Source: Triglochin maritima
Taxonomy: Eukaryota > Streptophyta > Magnoliopsida > Alismatales > Juncaginaceae
Length of the DNA: 64,000 nt
Direction: 5' to 3'
Assembly: GCA_963682175.1 (NCBI GenBank)
Contig: OY821779.1
Location: 12,501-76,500, forward strand
The stretch's first letter is position 1. Every line of letters starts with the position of its first letter. Positions 11,605-23,758 of the stretch are shown piece after piece. Position numbers and translations under genes: made by a program. The notes beneath the pieces were generated by a model. It saw only the letters and a program-made list of their open reading frames with translations. It had not been told where the DNA came from and did no database searches.

Positions 11605-13619
11605 TGTAGGATTTCATGTTTAATTATACATATATATTTTCGAATTTTTCATGTATAATAAGGATCAATTTTCAATTTTCTAGAATCTATTGCATGCATC
11701 GGTTTGTTTTAACAAACTAGTTTCAAAAACTCTATTAAAACAAACATAAAGGAGCTCCGAAATTCATACCTAGAAGTTCTCTAAAACTCCTTGAAGATTC
11801 GGAGACCGTTGGGATGCTCCTCGCTGCGCCGGATGCCTCCGAGTATTCACCAAACTCTAAACAAGATCGGAGAGAGGGAAGCTAGTCTCTCAATCTCCGA
11901 TTGGGTTTAGAATTCAATTACTAACCCCTCTTTAATTCTCTTGAGAGGATGATCTCTTAAGAACTAAACTAAACTTAAGAATTTATGGAATTTTCGTGGA
12001 GAATTAAGGAGAGAGATTTTGCATGAAAAGCAATATTAATTAAGATGTAGGAAGGCAATGAGATAACCTCTATTTATAGGTTCTCTCCAAATTACCTATT
12101 CATGTGAAACCTCTTGCCCATGATTTCATGCAAAATTCCATCTAACCATCCATTATTTATTAATAAATATTATTAGCCACGAATTAAATCAATTATGGAC
12201 CAATTCCATGCATGATCTAATTAATTCTTAAATTAATTCTGCATAAAACCGTCTGGACCGGTCGACCGTTTCCAGGTGCGGTCGACCGCTCGAACCAATG
12301 TTTCGGTCGACCGTTCAACATTCGGTCGACCGTTCGTAACAGGAACTATTCCATCGCAATGTTCGGTCGACCGTTCGAACAGATGAAAATTCCCTGTTAT
12401 CGGTCGAGACTCGTCCGGTCGACTGTTTACTGCTATCCGGTCGACCGTTTGAGCACTGTTTTGCAGACTTGTCAAATTTCGGTTTAACCCCTACAAAATT
12501 TGACATTTCGGGATTAGTAGTAAATTCACAACTTATGTAACATATTATCCTATGTAATGATCAATCATTACACCCCATAATATTTACATCTCATATGAAT
12601 TTAATTTAGATTCTAATTATGTTATTAATCACAACATAATCTTGATTTTGCTTTGTTCACCCCATGTGTCATATTTTCTACATGAAACCCGACAAATCTT
12701 ATGAACTCAAAATCCCCATTCCTTGTTTCCCAGTTTTGTGGTGTGACCTATGGGAGGATCTAAACTAAGTTGGTAGTGATATTAAGAGCTTAATATCACA
12801 AGCTATAAGCGGTATCTAGCTACACATTATAGCTCCCAATTAGTTAGATGTCTTAATTCCACTCGAACCAAAACCCGATCCATTTAGTGATGGCGTGCAC
12901 CACTTGTGTCCGTCCCTTGCCTCATGATATTAAGAATACACACAAAGTAGTATTGTGTCATCTTTGTCTTAGTATTCATTTCTTGATCTCTTTAAGCTAG
13001 TTATAAATATGTGACTTAACTCAAATCACATTGTGCACATTATAACTTTGCTTTATCAAGGGGCCCACTAATATCATCACTCAATTAAGAGGGGCAATGA
13101 TAGTCTTTTGACTAACTATCTTCTCCAACAAAAGTTGTACTTAACCAACTAATGCCTTTACACTACACTCATCGATAGCTCAAGACACTAGTCTAATTAA
13201 GAACTCCTTAAGCGATCGGATATAAGTCTCATATCAAAGGACCAAAGACACAGTAAAATATTAATGACACAGAAACACATTTCTATAATATTTTACTTAT
13301 TAGGTCTATTCAGTATACAAAAGTAATATTTTCCTCTTTTGCATACCCGTGTTGTCACTCACTTGTAGAGCTACAATGATCTATGACCAACACGACAATC
13401 TTAACTCGGTAATTAATGTTCCATGTTAGTTACCATGATTGCGAATATCTTTTGTTTTATGTAAACCAATATCTTTTAGAGCTCTACGGTTAAGGACCAA
13501 GAGTCTCTTCCTTAACACTTCTAAAAGACGAATAACATAAACAAGGAACAAAATGATTTCTCATTCAATTCATAATAATTGACATTTAAAAGTAAAACTT
13601 TTAGAACACATTCCCTTCA
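11605..13619 (-). repeat. 3' LTR of nested Copia
   Basis: 2015 bp; in element sense it starts TGAAGGGAATGTG and ends ATCCTACA, giving TG...CA ends. It lies next to a purine-rich tract (complement of ATCTCCCACTTGTTA at 13620-13634). It includes a cluster of CGGTCGACCG palindromes at 12250-12450. Open frames inside it are not genes. Confidence 0.92.
12250..12450. repeat. Cluster of CGGTCGACCG palindromes in Copia LTR
   Basis: Six exact CGGTCGACCG sites (starting 12259, 12279, 12304, 12323, 12364, 12438) plus two near misses within about 200 bp. The identical cluster recurs at 19593-19793 in the other LTR copy. Similar clusters occur in unrelated LTRs at 28245, 43632 and 56748. Confidence 0.85.
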
Positions 13620-16440
13620 ATCTCCCACTTGTTATCAAAGTTTTCTTTCACATACATTCTCAATGCATAAAACATCAATAACTAGGGTAACCTTCCCAAA
13701 TCACCTATCAAGCCAATCCACATGGACCCTCGGATCCATGGACTCGAAATATATTTCGTCTCTTAGCTTGGTATGAAGGTTTGTTGAATGGATCAGTTGT
13801 GTCACTGTTGTGTCCACCTATTTATTTATTTTGTCTTTCGTTGGTGGTTGAGTTAGCTATAGTGATATTACTCCTAACTACACTAGCTCATACCTCCACC
13901 TTCGATAATGATGACGCATCATCACTCCAACCTCTTATTGTCTAGAATTCCTATAAGAATTGCATCAAAATAGCCCTCGGCTATTTTTTTTTCTTTGTCT
14001 TCCATAAACAAGAACCTTGTCTTTAGTCCGGTTAAGGTACTTCAGAATATTCTTGACCGCAATCCTACGATTAGGACTTGCGTTGGATTGGTGACCACTT
14101 GTCACGTTTAGAGCATACGAGATATTGAGTCTTGTGCAAGTCATTGTGTACATGGTCCTTCCTTTTGCCAAAGCATAAGGGATACCTTCATGTACCCAAA
14201 GTCTTTGTGTGATTGAGCACATTGAGACTTCTTGAGTTGCACACCTATACTCATACTTATTGGCATATTGTCCATATCGGAATTGTTCACCCTGAACATT
14301 TCCAAAGACCTTGTCAATGTATGCACGTTGACTGAAGCCAATGAGTCTACGGGATGCATCTCAATGTATCTTGATTCTCAAGATGTGTTGAGCCTCATCC
14401 TTTTCTTTTCATTGAATACACTGATTTCAACGAAATTTCTCGTTTGCTAGTTCAAAGGTATATGATTGCTCATGAGCAATATGTCATCGACATATAAGAT
14501 CAGAAGTACTACATGGCTCCCACTAATCTCCTTGTATATACAAGGTACTCCTTTACTTTGAATGAAGTGAATTTTCTTCACCTCTTCATCAAAGCGTTTG
14601 TTCCAACTCCACGATGCTTACTTCAATCCATAAATGGATTCTCGAAACTTGCATTTCTTCTCGCTACTATTTGGATCATCAAAACCTTGAGGTTGTACCA
14701 TGTACATATCCTCCTCCAAGTTCCTGTTTAAGGAACGCCATTTTGATATCCATTTTCATATCCCACAATTGTGAAATGCGGTAATAGTGAGCATAATCCG
14801 AATAGATTTTAATATGACAACTTCTCAAAAATTTCATCAAAGTCAATTTCTTGAATTTGAGTATAACTTTTGCTATAAGCCTTGCTTTGTAGGTTGTCAA
14901 GTTACTATCCATGTCTATCTTCCTCCTAAAAGCTCATTTATACCAAATGATATTTTCTCTTGAGGAAGGCTAATCAAGTTTCATACTTGATTATCATACA
15001 TGGATTCTACTTCGGATTCCATGGCTTATAACCATAGTTTGGAGTCTTTTCTATTGCTTCTCGGAAGGTCAAGGGATCTTTGGTATCTAGTACCATGATC
15101 TCATGAAGTCCCACATACTTATTGGGTTTCTTCCTTTCCCTCATTGACCTTCTTAGTTCTTTTGGTTCTTCTTGTGTCTCTCGAACTTCTTCCACAATTT
15201 CTTGAGGAATAGGTTCATGTTCGACTCTCGAACGCACACTAGGTGAGGATGATTGAGATTCTCTCACAATTTCTTGTAAGGATCTCTCGCTCATTCTCCC
15301 ACTAACCAAATGAATCTCGGTTGGGCCTTCATGATTTTGAATGCAACATTCACATCATGATCTTGTAGAGTATCTTGAGTTTCCTCAAGCTCAACTTTAC
15401 TCCCACTACTTTTCTCTCTTTTCCAGAAATTCCAGAAAAACCATATCACTCTCTACAATCTTTCGATTGGAGGTGATATACCAAAAGTAGTATCCTCTTG
15501 TCACACGAGGACAACCTATAAAGAAGCACTCAATCCGTTTTTGGTTGAAGTTTGGTCGACATCAATTTCTCGACGTAGACCTCACAACCCCAAATCTTGA
15601 GAAAGTTGAGCTTAGGTGTCTTTCAACTCCATGGCTCATAAACCATTTTCTCCACGGATTTGGATGGAACATTATTTAGTGAGTTTGTCATTATTTGTAG
15701 TGCATAATTCCAAAAAGTAAAGAGGCAATTTTAGATTGACTCACTATTGATCGAACCATGTCGAGCAATATCCTATTCCTACTTTAGGAATGAGTCAAAT
15801 TAGGTATTCTAAGCACTCACCCCTACGAACCTTTCATAGAGACTCGATATTCTTGTTGAGTCGGTTCACTACTTCATCCTCGAATTCCTTGAACTTGTCA
15901 AAGAATTCACTTTTGCTTCCCATTAGACAAATATAGCCATAATGACTATAGTTGTCTGTGAACAAAATAAAGTACCTTAAACCGTCTCTTGCACTTGTAC
16001 TTATCGGACCACATACATTAGAATGTATCATATCCAATTAGTTATTCGTTTTCGTTCCTTTCTTCTTGAAAGGTCTCTTGGTTATTTATTTGACCAATCC
16101 GATAGTGCTACAAGATTGTATCATTCACGTGAGTTATCTTAGTTTCTCTTTTGTTATTGTTTGTTTGAGTTTGTTCATTATTTATTTCAAGCAAATAGAA
16201 ATCATTCTATATGAATGTATTTGCATAGAAAATTCCATTCTTCGATATAGACAAGCAAGAATTAAAATATTTATTAAAATTTATCTATATCTTAAACTTG
16301 ATACAGAATAGTTCTTGTTAATCGAATGTACATAACAAACATTCTACAAAGCATAAATTTAAATCACTAGACTATTGAAGTTCCATAGAATCTTGTACAG
16401 TCGCAGCGATGCTTGTACTATTTCCAATCTTCAATATCAT
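13620..16440 (-). pseudogene. Copia pol remnant (integrase to RT), heavily broken
   Basis: In minus sense, pieces of a Copia pol survive in several frames. There is an integrase core piece at 15834-16037 (motif HSNVCGPISTSARDG), the integrase-RT linker at 15007-15309, RT N-terminal pieces at 14679-14912 and RT C-terminal pieces at 13965-14359. Compared with the plus-strand relative, the protease-integrase zinc region, part of the RT core and nearly all of RNase H are deleted, and frames shift repeatedly. It cannot encode enzymes, so this element would need pol in trans. Confidence 0.85.
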
Positions 16441-16469
16441 CTCGTTCCCAACGAGTTCCTTCCTATCCT

Positions 16470-17441
16470 TCAATAGCTGCACATCAAAATTATGTGAGCA
16501 CAAGATCCGGTAACCATTACCAAATCAAGGATAGAGGTGATTAAATTTATCTCAATAACAAACATACCTATGGCGCTTCTCGGGCGCCTACGTTCAATCA
16601 TCCCATTTTTAAGGTCTTCCTTGTACTTGGGGCAATTCGGTCGGATGTGTCCCTTTTCACCGCAGTGAAAGCACTCCGTGTTGGGAGTTGGAGATTTGAA
16701 AGATTTCCCCCTTGAGGCACTCCCATGAGTACCTCCTACTCCCTTGCTCTTGATTGACGTATCTTTGGTAAATTTGCATTTACCTTTGTTGATCTTTTTG
16801 CTCCTCTCATGGACGGCTATGACGTGATTGTCATGACCTTTGCCCATGTCAACTTCAGCCGTTTTGAGAGCGTTGTGAAGCTCCTCAAGACTCACCCCTT
16901 TTTCACGCACATGATAGTGCATCACAAAGTCCTTGAAGGACGGGGCTAGAGAGCCAAGAATCAGATCTTCGGCAATGTCCTCGGGCATTGGAGAAGAGAG
17001 CTTCGACAATTTCTCAAGGTATCCTTGCATCGTGAGAAAATGCATAGATACCGATGTTCCCTCCGCCATATGGCACCTTGTGAGTGCGATGGTGGTCTTA
17101 TAGCGCTCCTTTCGGGCACTATCCATGAACATCTTGGTTAGAGCCTCCATGGTCTTCTTGGGTTTTGAATCCAAGTATTTCGCTTGAAGCGAGTCACCTA
17201 TGGATGCTAGTATAAGACCGTGAACATGGTTCTCTTGGTCTTCCCACTTGGCTATCGCCTCTTTCTCTTTATCGGTTGCCTTCTCATTTAATTTTGGGAT
17301 TTCACCATCCAAAATATGAGATAGTTTTTCAAACATCAACACGATATCAAGATTGAGTTGCCATTTCATGAAGTTTGAGCCATCATTTTGCAAAGGGTTC
17401 TTTTCGATCATAGATCGCACAATTAGTTGGATATTTGACAT
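16470..17441 (-). CDS. Copia gag with zinc knuckle, running into broken protease
   Basis: About 323 aa from the ATG at 17441 (MSNIQLIVRSM); the open frame extends 45 codons further upstream but family-like sequence starts here. Order: the conserved Copia gag N-terminus (LQNDGSNFMKWQLNLD), a capsid-like region, a basic linker, then a CCHC zinc knuckle CFHCGEKGHIRPNC. The last 40 residues enter protease, but the catalytic Asp of DTGS is Val here (VMVTGSC) and the frame then ends. Gag builds the cytoplasmic particle that packages element RNA. With pol broken, this copy is a gag-only, non-autonomous element at best. Confidence 0.85.
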   Translation of the reverse strand: MSNIQLIVRSMIEKNPLQNDGSNFMKWQLNLDIVLMFEKLSHILDGEIPKLNEKATDKEKEAIAKWEDQENHVHGLILASIGDSLQAKYLDSKPKKTMEALTKMFMDSARKERYKTTIALTRCHMAEGTSVSMHFLTMQGYLEKLSKLSSPMPEDIAEDLILGSLAPSFKDFVMHYHVREKGVSLEELHNALKTAEVDMGKGHDNHVIAVHERSKKINKGKCKFTKDTSIKSKGVGGTHGSASRGKSFKSPTPNTECFHCGEKGHIRPNCPKYKEDLKNGMIERRRPRSAIGMFVIEINLITSILDLVMVTGSCAHIILMCSY

Positions 17442-18935
17442 TTCTACAAAATAAATTATATAGGTTTTAATGCCAATTTTATGTTTTAATACATACATAC
17501 ATATATATATCGAATATGATGTAAATACTGCAATTAAAATCTTGCCCGTAAATGCAGTAATCCAAGATCCCATCAATTGTAATATAGACTAGCTAAGGGC
17601 TATCGAATACATTACAACATCAAGGTAAGAAAACATTTTCTAATCACAACCTTTTTGAATTTTAGCAACATTTAGCATCTTCAAACTTTTGTGACTCTTG
17701 TCGTTTTAATTATGAGGGAATGCGACCCATCCTCGTAAGAAAAACTTTTTCCCAAAACCGAGCGATGGCTCTAGGTAATGTTAAGAAAACTTATTTTCAT
17801 TTGATACGAGATATGTTTATCTATTGTATTCACAACTAAACATACTTGGGGTTCACTAGGGTGAAACACACCTCATATATTTAATTGTGGCACAACAACA
17901 GACAACCTTTATATCTCCCACTATTCCCAAAGATAGAGGGAGCTATCTCCCGCTAAGGGCGAGCAGAGTATCCCTCGATCAATGGCTGCTAGTGGATGAA
18001 ATAAGAAGGAAAACTATTCTTAATTTTTGTTGGACAATTTTAACATGTGATTTTGAATTTTAGTTTATCATGCATATTAAAATTTATACACATCCTAACA
18101 TTCACCATTCATCACATGCATAGCAGAAATTATAAAAACAGAAATTAAACATTCACACAATCCACATCGTGTGAGTTTATATGTTCCCTTCGATCCTTGA
18201 TCCTCGATCCACGATCCTCGATCCTCGATCGATGTGCTACAGCGGCGACTTCCTCTTGCACCGGAGATGTAGATTTTACAGAAAATAAACATGCTCCTCA
18301 CATTCGATAAAAACCGACTAGTGCAAGTCCTATGTAAAAACCTCTCATATGCAAATGCAACTATCTAAAAGATGGAAATAGAGAGAATTTTGGCTTTTAC
18401 ATACATAAGCCCCTGTATTATAATAATAACATACATTCACAATCGCTGATTTGGAACATATAAACTCACAATTCCTGCAAGAACAAATCGAGCATCCATG
18501 CACGCAATATCGCTATAAACTATGCAATCTAGTTTATCAAGCATCTAGAATCTCAAACAATTCTTTGAAAAACATTTTGAAATCCATTAAAAACATTTTT
18601 CATGCATCCATAGTTCACAAATTAATTATGAACCGCTGTCCATCCAATTTCCAATGGAAAGATGAATCGCAGTTTTTCGGTTTTGTTGATTCTCTTACAA
18701 AATAATCGTTTATACTTAAAACGAAATTATTGCAAGTTAGACTTATGTCCAAATCATAATTCTAGTAATTTCATGACATGTTTTAAACATTCAAAACATT
18801 TAAAACGAATTATTACAAAGAATTATTTCAACAAACATTGAAAGACCGAAAAACCGGTAAAACGAATTGTTTAAATCCTAGATGGTAAACTAAATTTGTT
18901 TACAGCCATGAATCATAAGAAAATTGAACCCTAAG
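17442..18935 (-). other. Copia leader region (no gene)
   Basis: About 1.5 kb between primer binding site and gag, AT-rich. It includes a small GATCGAGGATC tandem repeat near 18195-18232. A 970-bp piece of this leader occurs in reverse complement at 9541-10509. Short open frames here look accidental. Confidence 0.7.
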
Positions 18936-18947
18936 CTCTGATACCAC
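18936..18947 (-). promoter_or_regulatory. Primer binding site, initiator-tRNA-Met type
   Basis: In element sense the bases just inside the LTR read TGGTATCAGAGC, the classic sequence complementary to the 3' end of plant initiator tRNA-Met, used to prime minus-strand synthesis in Copia elements. It fixes the 5' LTR as 18948-20962 and the element as minus strand. Confidence 0.93.
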
Positions 18948-20962
18948 TGTAGGATTTCATGTTTAATTATACATATATATTTTCGAATTTTTCATGTATA
19001 ATAAGGATCAATTTTCAATTTTCTAGAATCTATTGCATGCATCGGTTTGTTTTAACAAACTAGTTTCAAAAATTCTATTAAAACAAACATAAAGGAGCTC
19101 CGAAATTCATACCTAGAAGTTCTCTAAAACTCCTTGAAGATTCGGAGACCGTTGGGATGCTCCTCGCTGCGCCGGATGCCTCCGAGTATTCACCAAACTC
19201 TAAACAAGATCGGAGAGAGGGAAGCTAGTCTCTCAATCTCCGATTGGGTTTAGAATCCAATTACTAACCCCTCTTTAATTCTCTTGAGAGGATGATCTCT
19301 TAAGAACTAAACTAAACTTAAGAATTTATGGAATTTTCGTGGAGAATTAAGGAGAGAGATTTTGCATGAAAAGCAATATTAATTAAGATGTAGGAAGGCA
19401 ATGAGATAACCTCTATTTATAGGTTCTCTCCAAATTACCTATTCATGTGTAACCCCTTGCCCATGATTTCATGCAAAATTCCATCTAACCATCCATTATT
19501 TATTAATAAATATTATTAGCCACGAATTAAATCAATTATGGACCAATTCCATGCATGATCTAATTAATTCTTAAATTAATTCTGCATAAAACCGTCTGGA
19601 CCGGTCGACCGTTTCCAGGTGCGGTCGACCGCTCGAACCAATGTTTCGGTCGACCGTTCAACATTCGGTCGACCGTTCGTAACAGGAACTATTCCATCGC
19701 AATGTTCGGTCGACCGTTCGAACAGATGAAAATTCCCTGTTATCGGTCGAGACTCGTCCGGTCGACTGTTTACTGCTATCCGGTCGACCGTTTGAGCACT
19801 GTTTTGCAGACTTGTCAAATTTCGGTTTAACCCCTACAAAATTTGACATTTCGGGATTAGTAGTAAATTCACAACTTATGTAACATATTATCCTATGTAA
19901 TGATCAATCATTACACCCCATAATATTTACATCTCATATGAATTTAATTTAGATTCTAATTATGTTATTAATCACAACATAATCTTGATTTTGCTTTGTT
20001 CACCCCATGTGTCATATTTTCTACATGAAACCCGACAAATCTTATGAACTCAAAATCCCCATTCCTTGTTTCCCAGTTTTGTGGTGTGACCTATGGGAGG
20101 ATCTAAACTAAGTTGGTAGTGATATTAAGAGCTTAATATCACAAGCTATAAGCGGTATCTAGCTACACATTATAGCTCCCAATTAGTTAGATGTCTTAAT
20201 TCCACTCGAACCAAAACCCGATCCATTTAGTGATGGCGTGCACCACTTGTGTCCGTCCCTTGCCTCATGATATTAAGAATACACACAAAGTAGTATTGTG
20301 TCATCTTTGTCTTAGTATTCATTTCTTGATCTCTTTAAGCTAGTTATAAATATGTGACTTAACTCAAATCACATTGTGCACATTATAACTTTGCTTTATC
20401 AAGGGGCCCACTAATATCATCACTCAATTAAGAGGGGCAATGATAGTCTTTTGACTAACTATCTTCTCCAACAAAAGTTGTACTTAACCAACTAATGCCT
20501 TTACACTACACTCATCGATAGCTCAAGACACTAGTCTAATTAAGAACTCCTTAAGCGATCGGATATAAGTCTCATATCAAAGGACCAAAGACACAGTAAA
20601 ATATTAATGACACAGAAACACATTTCTATAATATTTTACTTATTAGGTCTATTCAGTATACAAAAGTAATATTTTCCTCTTTTGCATACCCGTGTTGTCA
20701 CTCACTTGTAGAGCTACAATGATCTATGACCAACACGACAATCTTAACTCGGTAATTAATGTTCCATGTTAGTTACCATGATTGCGAATATCTTTTGTTT
20801 TATGTAAACCAATATCTTTTAGAGCTCTACGGTTAAGGACCAAGAGTCTCTTCCTTAACACTTCTAAAAGACGAATAACATAAACAAGGAACAAAATGAT
20901 TTCTCATTCAATTCATAATAATTGACATTTAAAAGTAAAACTTTTAGAACACATTCCCTTCA
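18948..20962 (-). repeat. 5' LTR of nested Copia (middle LTR of tandem)
   Basis: 2015 bp, collinear with 11605-13619 without indels. Differences I saw are single bases, for example near 19074, 19254 and 19447. TG...CA ends. It carries the palindrome cluster at 19593-19793. Confidence 0.92.
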
Positions 20963-22915
20963 ATCTCCCACTTGTTATCAAAGTTTTCTTTCACATACAT
21001 TCTCAATGCATAAAACATCAATAACTAGGGTAACCTTCCCAAATCACCTATCAAGCCAATCCACATGGACCCTCGGATCCATGGACTCGAAATATATTTC
21101 GTCTCTTAGCTTGGTATGAAGGTTTGTTGAATGGATCAGTTGTGTCACTGTTGTGTCCACCTATTTATTTATTTTGTCTTTCGTTGGTGGTTGAGTTAGC
21201 TATAGTGATATTACTCCTAACTACACTAGCTCATACCTCCACCTTCGATAATGATGACGCATCATCACTCCAACCTCTTATTGTCTAGAATTCCTATAAG
21301 AATTGCATCAAAATAGCCCTCGGCTATTTTTTTTTCTTTGTCTTCCATAAACAAGAACCTTGTCTTTAGTCCGGTTAAGGTACTTCAGAATATTCTTGAC
21401 CGCAATCCTACGATTAGGACTTGCGTTGGATTGGTGACCACTTGTCACGTTTAGAGCATACGAGATATTGAGTCTTGTGCAAGTCATTGTGTACATGGTC
21501 CTTCCTTTTGCCAAAGCATAAGGGATACCTTCATGTACCCAAAGTCTTTGTGTGATTGAGCACATTGAGACTTCTTGAGTTGCACACCTATACTCATACT
21601 TATTGGCATATTGTCCATATCGGAATTGTTCACCCTGAACATTTCCAAAGACCTTGTCAATGTATGCACGTTGACTGAAGCCAATGAGTCTACGGGATGC
21701 ATCTCAATGTATCTTGATTCTCAAGATGTGTTGAGCCTCATCCTTTTCTTTTCATTGAATACACTGATTTCAACGAAATTTCTCGTTTGCTAGTTCAAAG
21801 GTATATGATTGCTCATGAGCAATATGTCATCGACATATAAGATCAGAAGTACTACATGGCTCCCACTAATCTCCTTGTATATACAAGGTACTCCTTTACT
21901 TTGAATGAAGTGAATTTTCTTCACCTCTTCATCAAAGCGTTTGTTCCAACTCCACGATGCTTACTTCAATCCATAAATGGATTCTCGAAACTTGCATTTC
22001 TTCTCGCTACTATTTGGATCATCAAAACCTTGAGGTTGTACCATGTACATATCCTCCTCCAAGTTCCTGTTTAAGGAACGCCATTTTGATATCCATTTTC
22101 ATATCCCACAATTGTGAAATGCGGTAATAGTGAGCATAATCCGAATAGATTTTAATATGACAACTTCTCAAAAATTTCATCAAAGTCAATTTCTTGAATT
22201 TGAGTATAACTTTTGCTATAAGCCTTGCTTTGTAGGTTGTCAAGTTACTATCCATGTCTATCTTCCTCCTAAAAGCTCATTTATACCAAATGATATTTTC
22301 TCTTGAGGAAGGCTAATCAAGTTTCATACTTGATTATCATACATGGATTCTACTTCGGATTCCATGGCTTATAACCATAGTTTGGAGTCTTTTCTATTGC
22401 TTCTCGGAAGGTCAAGGGATCTTTGGTATCTAGTACCATGATCTCATGAAGTCCCACATACTTATTGGGTTTCTTCCTTTCCCTCATTGACCTTCTTAGT
22501 TCTTTTGGTTCTTCTTGTGTCTCTCGAACTTCTTCCACAATTTCTTGAGGAATAGGTTCATGTTCGACTCTCGAACGCACACTAGGTGAGGATGATTGAG
22601 ATTCTCTCACAATTTCTTGTAAGGATCTCTCGCTCATTCTCCCACTAACCAAATGAATCTCGGTTGGGCCTTCATGATTTTGAATGCAACATTCACATCA
22701 TGATCTTGTAGAGTATCTTGAGTTTCCTCAAGCTCAACTCTACTCCCACTACTTTTCTCTCTTTTCCAGAAATTCCAGAAAAACCATATCACTCTCTACA
22801 ATCTTTCGTTTGGAGGTGATATACCAAAAGTAGTATCCTCTTGTCACACGAGGACAACCTATAAAGAAGCACTCAATCCGTTTTTGGTTGAAGTTTGGTC
22901 GACATCAATTTCTCG
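20963..22915 (-). pseudogene. Second copy of Copia 3' internal region
   Basis: Duplicate of 13620-15572 with the same broken RT pieces in the same places. It stops at TCAATTTCTCG, where it is fused to an internal point of an LTR with two shared bases (CG). It encodes nothing complete. Confidence 0.88.
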
Positions 22916-23184
22916 TGTTGTCACTCACTTGTAGAGCTACATTGATCTATGACCAACATGACAATCTTAACTCGGTAATTAATGTCCCATGTTAGTTACC
23001 ATGATTGCGAATATCTTTTGTTTTATGTAAACCAATATCTTTTAGAGCTCTACGGTGAAGGACCAAGAGCCTCTTCCTTAACACTTCTAAAAGACGAATA
23101 ACATAAACAAGGAACAAAATGATTTGTCATTCAATTCATAATAATTGACATTTAAAAGTAAAACTTTTAGAACACATTCCCTTC
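22914..23184 (-). repeat. LTR fragment, outer 5' end of nested Copia
   Basis: 271 bp corresponding to 13348-13619, ending with the true LTR terminus TTCCCTTCA next to the GATAG duplication. It has about six substitutions against the two full LTRs, several of which match the plus-strand element's LTR, so it is more diverged than the duplicated blocks are from each other. Confidence 0.85.
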
Positions 23185-23758
23185 AGATAGTGCCCGAAAG
23201 GAGCGCTATAAGACCACCATCGCACTCACAAGGGGCCATATGGCGGAGGGAACATCGGTATCCATGCATTTTCTCACGATGTAAGGGTACCTTGAGAAGT
23301 TGGCAAAGCTTTCTTCACCAATGCCCGAGGACATTGCTGAAGATATGATGCTTGGCTCTCTAGCTCTGTCCTTTAAGGACTTTGTGATGCACTACCACGT
23401 GCGTGAAAAAGGGGTGAGTCTTGAGGAGCTGCACAACGCTCTCAAAACAGCTGAAGTTGACATGGGAAAGGGTAGGGACAAGCATGTCATTGCCGTCCAT
23501 GAGAGGAGTCAAAAGACTGGTAAAGGAAAGGGCAAATCTACCAAAAGTGGTTCAATCAAGAGCAAGGGAATAGGAGGTGCTCATAAGAGTGCTTGGAGGG
23601 GGAAATCTCAGAAATCTCCAACTCCCAATATGGAGTGCTTTCACTACGGTGAAAAAGGACACATCCGGCCAAATTGCCTCAAGTACAAGGAAGACCTTGA
23701 CAACAGAGTGATTGAACGTCGGCGCCCCCAAAAAGGCCAAAGGTATATTTGTTATTGA
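23185..23758 (+). pseudogene. Copia gag, 3' part (interrupted)
   Basis: Continues the gag fragment of 11481-11604, split by the nested element. It covers the gag C-terminal half with motifs MPEDIAEDM and FKDFVMHYHVREKGV and ends with a damaged zinc knuckle, CFHYGEKGHIRPNC, in which the second Cys is Tyr. A TAA near 23282 and a one-base insertion in a C/A run around 23725 (compared with the minus-strand relative) break the join to pol. Confidence 0.88.

Larger units (their letters stand above)
11605..23184 (-). mobile_element. Nested minus-strand Copia, tandem LTR-internal-LTR-internal
   Basis: Inserted into the gag of the plus-strand Copia with a perfect 5-bp target duplication GATAG (11600-11604 and 23185-23189). 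In element sense it reads: LTR fragment (23184-22914), 3' half of internal region (22915-20963), full LTR (20962-18948), complete internal region (18947-13620), full LTR (13619-11605). The block 11605-15571 recurs at 18948-22915 with a constant offset of 7343 and only a handful of substitutions in about 3.96 kb. This is one insertion later made tandem by recombination and trimmed. Confidence 0.9.

Noticed and set aside
12233..12506. Overlapping minus-strand frames rich in VDR and ERST words (and copies at 19576-19849)
   Set aside because: These are translations of the CGGTCGACCG cluster in the LTR, not genes.
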